Below the pieces are notes generated by a model. The model was not told the DNA's origin. It did no database searches and saw nothing but the letters and a program-made list of their open reading frames with translations. From NCBI GenBank assembly GCA_003456855.1, contig DMOO01000017.1:1-6869 (forward strand): a DNA stretch of 6,869 nucleotides, written 5' to 3'. The position numbers were made by a program, and so were the translations under genes. Positions 1 to 4,962 of the stretch are shown here, in pieces. Positions within the stretch are counted from its first letter, which is position 1. The number at the start of each line of letters is the position of its first letter. The DNA is from Sphaerochaeta sp. Its GTDB lineage: Bacteria > Spirochaetota > Spirochaetia > Sphaerochaetales > Sphaerochaetaceae.

Positions 1-704
1 TCTGCCAGATCCAGTACAACTACCTTGACGAGAACTCCCAGGCAGGTGTGATAGGTCTTAAAGCTGCTGCAGAGAAGGGTATCCCTGTAATCATAATGGA
101 GCCTCTCAGAGGAGGTAAGCTTGTAAATTTACTGCCAGAGTCTGCAAAACAGGCCATCAAAACCAATTCCAGGGGCTGGACAGCAGCCCAGTGGGGACTT
201 AGATGGCTGTACAACCAGGAAGAGGTCACCGTGGTCCTCTCCGGAATGAACTCCACAGAGATGGTTCAGGAGAACGTGAAGACGGCCTCCAATGCCACAG
301 CCGGTCATTTCACAGATGAGGACTTCGCCTTCATAGAGACCTTGAAGAAGGAGATCAACGCCCACGAAAAGATAGGCTGCACAGGGTGCCGCTACTGCAT
401 GCCTTGCCCGAAGGGTGTGGACATCCCTGGAATCTTCCGCTGCTGGAACACCATGTACACGGAGTCGAAGAAGAACGGACGCAGCCAGTACGTTCAGACT
501 GTGGCCCTGACAAAGGAGCCATCCTTTGCCACCCAGTGCATCGAGTGCGGAAAATGTGAGAAGCACTGTCCTCAGAGCCTTCCAATCAGGCAGAAGCTCA
601 AAGAGGCGGACAAGGACCTCAGACCGCTTCCGTACAAGATTGCAATCGCTGTTGGACGCAAGTACATGATGAGGCAGGCCAGGGACAAGAACAAGGTGAG
701 CTGA
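1..704 (+). CDS. Aldo/keto reductase with C-terminal 2x[4Fe-4S] ferredoxin domain (5' partial)
   Basis: The reading frame is open from the window edge (first full codon at base 3) to TGA at 702-704, giving 233 visible residues. Family members are usually near 370-390 residues, so the N-terminal part of the barrel, with the catalytic Asp/Tyr/Lys/His set, lies outside the window. What is visible: the barrel stretches IQYNYLDE and GIPVIIMEPLRGGKL, the NAD(P)-binding end of the barrel (WGLRWLYNQEEVTVVLSGM), and then a ferredoxin-like tail. The first cysteine set is CTGCRYCMPCP (Cys codons at 378, 387, 396 and 405); the second is CIECGKCEKHCP (537, 546, 555 and 567). This matches the anaerobe family annotated as 4Fe-4S-binding aldo/keto reductases. 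They are presumed cytosolic oxidoreductases that couple a carbonyl/alcohol reaction to iron-sulfur electron transfer; the substrate cannot be read from the sequence. Any ATG near base 48 is internal, because homology continues upstream of it. The gene converges on the deacylase gene with no intergenic bases. Confidence 0.9.
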   Translation, partial: CQIQYNYLDENSQAGVIGLKAAAEKGIPVIIMEPLRGGKLVNLLPESAKQAIKTNSRGWTAAQWGLRWLYNQEEVTVVLSGMNSTEMVQENVKTASNATAGHFTDEDFAFIETLKKEINAHEKIGCTGCRYCMPCPKGVDIPGIFRCWNTMYTESKKNGRSQYVQTVALTKEPSFATQCIECGKCEKHCPQSLPIRQKLKEADKDLRPLPYKIAIAVGRKYMMRQARDKNKVS

Positions 705-1175
705 TCACTCCGGAAGCTTGCAGACGTCTATCCAACCAAGTGAATTCGAATATTTCTCAAGTTCCTCAAGGGTGAGCTCTATTGCGCTGTTGCTGCTTCC
801 ACAGGCAGGGAAGACCGTCTTGAATCTCTTTAGCGATTCATCGAGATAGACCTTGACGCCGTCGTTGATTCCAAACGGGCAGACACCTCCCACAGCATGG
901 CCGATGAGCTCGATCGCCTGATCGGGCGTAAGCATTGTGGCCTTTGTGGAGAACTGGGCCTTGTACTTCGGGTTGCTTATCTTGGCATCTCCTGCGGCAA
1001 TCACAAGGATCGGCCCATCAGGTGTCATGAAGGAGAGGGACTTCGCGATTCTGCATCCCTCGCATCCAAGAGCCTGGGCTGCAAGCTCGACTGTGGCGCT
1101 TGAGACCTCGAACTCCATGATTCTGTCTTCCATTCCAAATGCTCTGAAGTACTCTCTGACTTTCTCGATTGCCAT
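705..1175 (-). CDS. YbaK/EbsC-family aminoacyl-tRNA deacylase
   Basis: This 156-residue protein has the YbaK/aminoacyl-tRNA-synthetase-associated (ProX-like) fold. Such proteins hydrolyse misacylated tRNA in trans, typically Ala- or Cys-tRNA(Pro); which substrate applies here cannot be decided. Family hallmarks are visible: GCRIAKSLSF around residues 40-49, where Lys45 corresponds to the conserved lysine of the editing pocket; LVIAAGDAKI (57-66); VGGVCPFG (95-102); and VYLDESL followed by FPACGSSNSAIELT. The length is normal for a stand-alone deacylase. I chose the ATG at 1173-1175 because GGGGAGG (1184-1190, read on the - strand) lies 8 bases upstream. An in-frame ATG at 1208 would add 11 residues but lacks such a site. 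The gene is downstream of lysR on the same strand across a 74-bp gap, so it may be cotranscribed with lysR or use its own weak promoter. Its stop codon abuts the stop of the convergent reductase. Confidence 0.88.
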   Translation of the reverse strand: MAIEKVREYFRAFGMEDRIMEFEVSSATVELAAQALGCEGCRIAKSLSFMTPDGPILVIAAGDAKISNPKYKAQFSTKATMLTPDQAIELIGHAVGGVCPFGINDGVKVYLDESLKRFKTVFPACGSSNSAIELTLEELEKYSNSLGWIDVCKLPE

Positions 1176-1183
1176 GACAGGTT

Positions 1184-1190
1184 CCTCCCC
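1184..1190 (-). promoter_or_regulatory. Ribosome binding site that fixes the deacylase start
   Basis: GGGGAGG on the - strand lies 8 bases before the ATG at 1173-1175. It is the reason for preferring this start over the in-frame ATG at 1208, whose product would begin MIQFAYGEEPV. Confidence 0.7.
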
Positions 1191-1198
1191 ATATGCAA

Positions 1199-1227
1199 AT
1201 TGAATCAAAAGAGAAGGGATGAGTAAA
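1199..1227 (-). promoter_or_regulatory. Weak candidate promoter for the deacylase gene
   Basis: Read on the - strand, TTTACT (1222-1227) and TTCAAT (1199-1204) are separated by 17 bases. Each matches the sigma-70 -35/-10 consensus at 4 of 6 positions. Transcription would start about 17 bases upstream of the ATG. The match is weak and AT-rich gaps yield such pairs by chance. The alternative is cotranscription with lysR, since I see no GC-rich hairpin plus T-run between the two genes. Confidence 0.25.
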
Positions 1228-1249
1228 GACCTGTAATCTGATTGCTTTT

Positions 1250-2143
1250 TTAGTTTTCGTACTGAGTTCTTGAGTATTCTCCCTGATAGTCCATCTCAAG
1301 AAGCTCTTTTATAAGATCTGATCTGTACTTGTCCTTGTGGATGGCTATGTGGTCCGTTCTGCCAAGGTCAGCGTCCTTTATACCTATTCTTCTGACCCAG
1401 CCAGTATCCACATAGTGTGTGACAAGACGCTCTGGAAGTATTGCAAGCCCTATGTTCTCGTGCACTGCGTTAATGATTGCATGTGAGCTCTCGCTTTCCC
1501 AGACCATGTTTATCACAAGGTCATGGGATGTGAAGATGCTCTCGACGTAGGACCTTGTCACGCTGCCTTTCTGCCTGAAGAGGATGGGCATCGCTGCCAG
1601 TTCAGCCAAGGTCATGGAAGCCCTTACGTCCGAGTCTGGGGCGGCGATTACTGCAAGCTGGTCCTTGATGATCCCCTTTCTCCAGAGGTCCTTGTCTGAA
1701 ACCGGTCCCTCTATGTAGGCCACATCCAGGTAGTTTGACAGAAGCTTCCTCTCAAGGGAGGCTCCGTTCTCTATGTTCACCCTGATCTCAAGCCCGGGGT
1801 GGGACTCTTTAAGTCGTTTGACCAGAAGGGGCATCATGTGGATTCCAAGGGAGATTGTGGAGCCGAGTCTGAGAACGCCGGTGTTGTCCGCCTCTTTGAG
1901 CTCCTTCTCCATCTTGCTGTATGCGGAGAGGATGGAAAGCGCCTGGTAGTACAGCTCCTTTGCCTTCTCGGTTGGGTAGATCCCCTTGTTGTACCTCTCG
2001 AAGAGACGGATGCCGTAGAAGCCTTCGATCTCCTTTATTGCCTTTGTGACCGCAGGCTGAGTCATGTTGAGATTCTCTGCTGCATGGGTCATGTTCAGGC
2101 ATTTGTAGACTTCAACGAATATCCTCATGTGTCTTTGCGTCAT
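1250..2143 (-). CDS. LysR-type transcriptional regulator
   Basis: The protein has 297 residues, the standard LysR length. Residues about 1-62 form the winged helix-turn-helix: it opens TQRHMRIFVEVYKCLNMTHA, continues AAENLNMTQPAVTKAIKEIE (the recognition-helix region) and ends the wing with GIRLFERYNKGIYPTEKAK. A linker helix follows (about 63-88), then a periplasmic-binding-like effector domain starting near GVLRLGSTISLGIHMMPLL. It contains FRQKGSVTRSYVESIF and ends HIAIHKDKYRSDLIKELL. The start is supported by AGGAGG at 2149-2154 (- strand), 5 bases from the ATG. The gene is divergent from the CHR transporter operon across 102 bp, the usual layout in which a LysR protein represses itself and activates its neighbour. 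The effector is unknown. It would probably be a small organic or inorganic anion linked to the transporter, but that is inference. Confidence 0.93.
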   Translation of the reverse strand: MTQRHMRIFVEVYKCLNMTHAAENLNMTQPAVTKAIKEIEGFYGIRLFERYNKGIYPTEKAKELYYQALSILSAYSKMEKELKEADNTGVLRLGSTISLGIHMMPLLVKRLKESHPGLEIRVNIENGASLERKLLSNYLDVAYIEGPVSDKDLWRKGIIKDQLAVIAAPDSDVRASMTLAELAAMPILFRQKGSVTRSYVESIFTSHDLVINMVWESESSHAIINAVHENIGLAILPERLVTHYVDTGWVRRIGIKDADLGRTDHIAIHKDKYRSDLIKELLEMDYQGEYSRTQYEN

Positions 2144-2157
2144 ACCGGCCTCCTGAA

Positions 2158-2173
2158 ATAACCAAATGGTTAT
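2158..2173. promoter_or_regulatory. Dyad ATAACCA-AA-TGGTTAT, candidate LysR operator
   Basis: This is a perfect 7-bp inverted repeat around a 2-bp centre in the divergent lysR/chr intergenic region. It lies between the lysR ribosome binding site and the candidate promoters. It would sit just downstream of a lysR start of transcription and just upstream of the -35 box of the chr operon, positions that suit autorepression and activation respectively. LysR-type regulators bind AT-rich dyads, classically T-N11-A; here the T-to-A spacing is 12. The ATAAC/GTTAT half-sites recur at 3741-3755. Confidence 0.5.
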
Positions 2174-2175
2174 CC

Positions 2176-2204
2176 TTTAGATAGAATAATATTATTTCAC
2201 TAAT
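2176..2204 (+). promoter_or_regulatory. Candidate promoter of the CHR transporter operon
   Basis: TTTAGA (2176-2181), a 17-base spacer, then ACTAAT (2199-2204); each box matches consensus at 4 of 6 positions. The start of transcription would fall near 2211, giving a leader of about 35 bases before the ATG at 2246. The -35 box begins 3 bases after the 2158-2173 dyad. Weak core boxes next to a dyad are typical of activator-dependent promoters, but the assignment is tentative. Confidence 0.35.
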
Positions 2205-2211
2205 GTTGCAA
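2183..2211 (-). promoter_or_regulatory. Candidate lysR promoter
   Basis: Read on the - strand, TTGCAA (2206-2211), a 17-base spacer, then TATTCT (2183-2188). Both boxes match consensus at 4 of 6 positions with ideal spacing. It overlaps the opposing chr promoter, and its transcript would start just before the 2158-2173 dyad, so a bound regulator could repress its own gene. Confidence 0.38.
2185..2196. repeat. 12-bp perfect AT palindrome
   Basis: AATAATATTATT reads the same on both strands. It lies in the overlap of the two divergent candidate promoters, 11 bp from the ATAACCA dyad. It could be a second regulator site (LysR proteins usually contact two) or simply AT-rich promoter DNA. A shorter relative, TAATATTA, abuts the second dyad upstream of pheA. 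Confidence 0.4.
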
Positions 2212-2245
2212 TAAAATGCATTATAGGGGAAGAGAAGGAAGGGCC

Positions 2246-2824
2246 ATGGCCAAAGACAAGCAGAAGAAGACCAATTTACTGTGGACGCTGTTCTCGAGCA
2301 TGTTCTACATCAGTGCCTTCACGTTCGGAGGCGGGTTCGTCATAGCCACATTCGTGAAGAAGAAGTTCTCGGATGAGCTTGGCTGGATAGACGAGTCCGA
2401 GATGCTTGACCTGATTGCCCTGGCACAGTCCGCACCTGGTGCAATAGCGGTCAACGTCGCCATTCTGGTGGGCTGGAAGGTCTTCGGTCTCCTTGGAATG
2501 ATAATATCGGTTATGGCGACCATCCTGCCTCCGATGATCATCCTGACAATCGTATCGTTCATCTACAACCTGATTGCAGACAATGTCTATGTCGCAATGT
2601 TCCTGAAGGGCATGCAGGCTGGTGTGGCTGCAATCATAATCTCGGTGAGCATCGATCTTGCAATCAAGGTCATCAAGGAGAAGTCTATCTTCTACGATGC
2701 CCTGATAATAGTGGCATTCGTGCTCTCTTTCGTGTTCAAGGTCAATGTCGTGATACTGATCATTGCGGCCCTGCTCATAGGTGTCTCCCTTGCGTTCTTC
2801 CAGAGAAAGGGGGCGCTCAGATGA
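2246..2824 (+). CDS. CHR-family (chromate) transporter, first half-size subunit
   Basis: This 192-residue integral membrane protein has one CHR domain. Short-chain CHR proteins are encoded as adjacent pairs that together correspond to the two halves of full-length ChrA. CHR hallmarks are visible: FTFGGGFV at residues 25-32 and AQSAPGAIAVNVAILVG at 60-76, followed by PP near 95-96. About six hydrophobic segments can be seen (about 13-33, 55-75, 79-110, 117-142, 150-166 and 167-185), with a lysine-rich N-terminus (KDKQKK) probably on the cytoplasmic side. I chose the ATG at 2246 because AAGGA (2235-2239) is 6 bases upstream; an in-frame ATG at 2216 lies close to the candidate transcription start and lacks a binding site. 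The stop overlaps the next start as ATGA, so the two are translationally coupled. Chromate export is the family name; in most bacteria the true substrate is unproven. Confidence 0.9.
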   Translation: MAKDKQKKTNLLWTLFSSMFYISAFTFGGGFVIATFVKKKFSDELGWIDESEMLDLIALAQSAPGAIAVNVAILVGWKVFGLLGMIISVMATILPPMIILTIVSFIYNLIADNVYVAMFLKGMQAGVAAIIISVSIDLAIKVIKEKSIFYDALIIVAFVLSFVFKVNVVILIIAALLIGVSLAFFQRKGALR

Positions 2825-3378
2825 TCTACCTGCAGCTTTTCCTCTCCTTCATCCAGGTCGGTCTTTTCAGCATTGGCGGCGGCTATGCGGCAATCCCTCT
2901 GATTGAGGGCCAGGTCGTCACGAACCATGCATGGCTCACAATGTCTGAGTTCACTGACCTTGTGACCATAGCTGAGATGACTCCAGGTCCCATAGCCGTC
3001 AATTCAGCCACATTCGTCGGAATCAGAATCGGTGGAATACTTGGTGCTGTGATAGCGACATTCGGATGCATTCTTCCTTCGTTGTTTCTCGTATCAATAC
3101 TTGCATTCGTCTACTACAAGTACAGGTCAGCCGATTTCATGCAGAAGATCCTCAAGGTCATAAGACCTGTCGTCGTCTCTCTGATCGCCGCAGCTGGAAT
3201 CAGAATTCTTATGAATGTAGCCGGATTCGGTGACTCCATGGACTGGAAGGGTGTAACGCTTTTCGCAGTTGCTCTTGTCTCAATGAAGACAACCAAGATC
3301 AATCCGATTCTGATCATGGTTGCCTGCGGTGTGGTGTATCTTATTTTGGGAATCATCTTTCCGGGGGCTGTGGCATGA
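2821..3378 (+). CDS. CHR-family (chromate) transporter, second half-size subunit
   Basis: This 185-residue membrane protein is paralogous to its upstream neighbour. The same motifs appear at matching places: FSIGGGYAAIPLIE (residues 16-29), then IAEMTPGPIAVNSATFVG (50-67), and PSLFLVSILAF in the third hydrophobic segment. It has the canonical TPGP of ChrA proteins, where the first subunit has SAPGA. About six hydrophobic segments are seen. The start overlaps the stop of the first gene by four bases (ATGA) and has its own binding site, AAGGGGG at 2807-2813, 7 bases upstream. The two subunits probably form a heteromeric transporter in the cytoplasmic membrane, with the halves in opposite orientation as inferred for other paired CHR proteins. 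Its own stop overlaps the next gene in the same ATGA manner. Confidence 0.9.
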   Translation: MIYLQLFLSFIQVGLFSIGGGYAAIPLIEGQVVTNHAWLTMSEFTDLVTIAEMTPGPIAVNSATFVGIRIGGILGAVIATFGCILPSLFLVSILAFVYYKYRSADFMQKILKVIRPVVVSLIAAAGIRILMNVAGFGDSMDWKGVTLFAVALVSMKTTKINPILIMVACGVVYLILGIIFPGAVA

Positions 3379-3725
3379 GAATCAAAGTGAAGGAAGGCAT
3401 TTTCAAGCACGTCATAAAGGGAAGACAGGGGAAGCTTGTCTGTCTGCCTCTGTATGCAAACGGTTGGTGCATCTCAAGCCCTGCAGGGACGGTGAGGGCA
3501 AATGTCAGACTCCAGGAAAATGAGGTCCAGATTGCCCCTGCTGAAAACATAACCAAGGCTACAGTGCTAGATGACAGAGTGGAAGTGGAACTCAAGGATT
3601 CCAAGATTGAGATCCAGAAAGGTGGTGAACTGGTTCTCTCCGATGACATATCTCTTCTTGATTCGGCGATTCTCCATTGCATCTGGCAGCTTGCACTGAA
3701 GCAGTGGACCAAGGCTAAGAAATGA
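3375..3725 (+). CDS. Uncharacterised 116-residue protein in the CHR transporter operon
   Basis: I do not recognise this protein. The start overlaps the stop of the second transporter gene (ATGA, 3375-3378), and a G-rich stretch (GGGGG, 3363-3367) lies 7 bases upstream, so it is very probably translated with the transporter. It has no signal peptide or membrane segment and should be cytosolic. Residues about 1-88 look like alternating short beta strands rich in Lys, Glu and Val (RIKVKEG, KLVCLPLYANGWCIS, RVEVELKDSKIEIQKGG), suggesting a small beta domain. Residues about 90-113 (SLLDSAILHCIWQLALKQW) look like an amphipathic helix that could dock to a partner. Cysteines at 23, 32 and near the C-terminus do not form a CxxC motif. 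Tight coupling suggests an accessory or regulatory role for the transporter, which is inference. Confidence 0.75.
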   Translation: MRIKVKEGIFKHVIKGRQGKLVCLPLYANGWCISSPAGTVRANVRLQENEVQIAPAENITKATVLDDRVEVELKDSKIEIQKGGELVLSDDISLLDSAILHCIWQLALKQWTKAKK

Positions 3726-3740
3726 GGGTATGTAATATTA

Positions 3741-3755
3741 ATAACAAAATGTTAT
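3741..3755. promoter_or_regulatory. Dyad ATAACA-AAA-TGTTAT, candidate LysR operator upstream of pheA
   Basis: This is a perfect 6-bp inverted repeat around a 3-bp centre. It fits the LysR T-N11-A pattern exactly (T at 3742, A at 3754) and also ATAA-N7-TTAT, the dyad described for the LysR regulator CcpC of Bacillus. A further ATAAC half-site follows at 3760-3764, and the 8-bp palindrome TAATATTA (3733-3740) abuts it upstream. It shares ATAAC/GTTAT with the dyad in the lysR/chr region. It is too weak and AT-rich to be a terminator stem and no T-run follows. Confidence 0.45.
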
Positions 3756-3803
3756 CAAAATAACACTAACCGTAATTTCTCTTTGTAGTTTCTTCCTGTG
3801 CAA

Positions 3804-3833
3804 TTGACCATCTTAGCCCATCAAAAGTAAAGT
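3804..3833 (+). promoter_or_regulatory. Candidate pheA-aroB-aroC promoter
   Basis: TTGACC (3804-3809, 5 of 6 to consensus), an 18-base spacer, then TAAAGT (3828-3833, 4 of 6). Transcription would start near 3840, about 18 bases before the pheA ATG, which leaves no room for a leader-peptide attenuator. The ATAACA dyad would then be centred roughly 90 bases upstream of the start. Confidence 0.4.
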
Positions 3834-3857
3834 GTTCCCATATATAAGGACAGATTG

Positions 3858-4952
3858 ATGAAAGACCTAGACACCTGCAGAAAAGAGATCAACGAAATAG
3901 ACAAGCAGATAGCCGCATTGTTCGAGCAGCGCATGGACGCCTCAAGGGATGTCGCCCTGTACAAGAAGGAATATGGACTTCAGATCTTCGATGCAGCTCG
4001 TGAGCAGCAGGTGTGCGAGCGTGAGGTCGAGCTTATCCAGAACCCGGACTACAAGCAGTACTACCTTGAGTTCCTTCACAGCATGATGAACATAGGCAAG
4101 AAGTACCAGAGCCAGGTCATCAAGGGCGCAAAGATCGCCTACTGCGGCATCGAGGGTGCCTGGGCGCACATAGCAGCCAGAAGAATCTTCCCGAAAGGAG
4201 TCCTGATGACCTATCCAAGCTTCGACAAAGCCTACGATGCAGTAGTCTCAGGCCATTGCGACTTTGCCGTCCTTCCTGTGGAGAACAGCTATGCGGGCAA
4301 TGTGAACCAGGTCTTCGACATCATGCATTCAGGTCCTCTTTTCATCAACGGGATGTACAATCTCAGAGTCAGCCAGGCTCTGCTTGGAGTTAAGGGAGCC
4401 ACTCTCTCTGACGTCAAGAAGGTCCTGAGCCATCAGCAGGCCCTGGACCAGTGCATGAACTTCCTCCAGCAGAACGGCTTGAAGGTGCAGGCAATGTCCA
4501 ACACAGCAGTCGCCGCACATGAGGTTGCATCACTGAACGACAAGTCAATCGCAGCCATAGCAAGCGAGGAGAGCGCCGAGCTCTATGGTCTGGAGGTTCT
4601 GCAGAGAGAGATCAACCAGAACTCCCAGAACACCACACGCTTTGCCGTATTCTCGAGGGTCAAGAACGATGAGGTCACGCCCAATGCGCACTGCCTCTTC
4701 CAGATGATGTTCACAGTCAAGAACTTCCCTGGATCCCTTGCCTTGGCGATAAAGACCTTCGCTGACAACGGCATCAACCTCAGATCCCTGCAGAGCAGAC
4801 CCATCAAGGATGTCCCTTGGCAGTACTACTTCTACGTGGAGGGCGAGGGCTCTCTGGTTGGAGAGAAGGGGCAGAGGATTGTGGCGGCTCTGAAGGAAGT
4901 CTGCGAGGAAGTCAAGATCCTGGGTCACTACCAGGGCGATCTGAACATATAA
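3858..4952 (+). CDS. pheA: Bifunctional chorismate mutase / prephenate dehydratase (P-protein)
   Basis: This 364-residue enzyme converts chorismate to prephenate and then to phenylpyruvate, the committed branch to phenylalanine. Residues 1-90 are an AroQ-type chorismate mutase. Active-site residues equivalent to E. coli Arg11, Arg28, Lys39, Asp48, Arg51, Glu52 and Gln88 appear as Arg8, Arg25, Lys36, Asp45, Arg48, Glu49 and Gln84 with matching spacing; the position of E. coli Ser84 is Gly80. Residues about 94-265 are the prephenate dehydratase domain, with LPVENSYAGNVNQV, SHQQALDQC, SNTAVAAHEV and the catalytic TRF motif (260-262). Residues about 280-355 are an ACT domain with PGSL (291-294) and QSRP (312-315), versions of the GAL and ESRP motifs that bind phenylalanine, so feedback inhibition is expected. 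The start is the ATG at 3858, with AAGGA (3846-3850) 7 bases upstream; a TTG directly before it is in frame but less likely. The gene heads the operon with aroB and aroC. Confidence 0.96.
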   Translation: MKDLDTCRKEINEIDKQIAALFEQRMDASRDVALYKKEYGLQIFDAAREQQVCEREVELIQNPDYKQYYLEFLHSMMNIGKKYQSQVIKGAKIAYCGIEGAWAHIAARRIFPKGVLMTYPSFDKAYDAVVSGHCDFAVLPVENSYAGNVNQVFDIMHSGPLFINGMYNLRVSQALLGVKGATLSDVKKVLSHQQALDQCMNFLQQNGLKVQAMSNTAVAAHEVASLNDKSIAAIASEESAELYGLEVLQREINQNSQNTTRFAVFSRVKNDEVTPNAHCLFQMMFTVKNFPGSLALAIKTFADNGINLRSLQSRPIKDVPWQYYFYVEGEGSLVGEKGQRIVAALKEVCEEVKILGHYQGDLNI

Positions 4953-4962
4953 GGGGAACACA

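Larger units (their letters stand above)
3726..3857 (+). other. Intergenic region between the CHR operon and pheA
   Basis: This 132-bp AT-rich gap holds the ATAACA/TGTTAT dyad, an extra ATAAC half-site and a candidate promoter. I see no GC-rich hairpin with a T-run, so no intrinsic terminator for the CHR operon is evident and readthrough into pheA is possible. I see no Phe-rich leader peptide, T-box or other attenuator. The only tiny reading frame, ATG at 3749, ends after four codons. Confidence 0.6.

Noticed and set aside
129..566. 145-codon - strand open frame at the left end
   Set aside because: It is antisense to the aldo/keto reductase and its ferredoxin tail. The + strand frame carries the conserved cysteine motifs, so this is a shadow.
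2216..2245. Upstream in-frame ATG for the first CHR gene
   Set aside because: It has no ribosome binding site and lies almost on the predicted transcription start. The ATG at 2246 has AAGGA at good spacing.
3549..3558. ATAACCAAGG, resembling half of the lysR/chr dyad
   Set aside because: It lies inside the 116-residue gene with no matching inverted arm, so it is probably codon coincidence (Asn-Ile-Thr-Lys).
3741..3755. ATAACA/TGTTAT stem as a terminator of the CHR operon
   Set aside because: The stem is six A/T-rich pairs with only one C-G and is not followed by a T-run, so it is unlikely to stop transcription.
3749..3763. Tiny frame (ATG at 3749, four codons) as a pheA leader peptide
   Set aside because: It has no phenylalanine codons and no ribosome binding site, and no alternative hairpins or terminator follow.
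4545..4961. 138-codon - strand open frame
   Set aside because: It is antisense to the dehydratase and ACT domains of pheA and has no plausible protein character.
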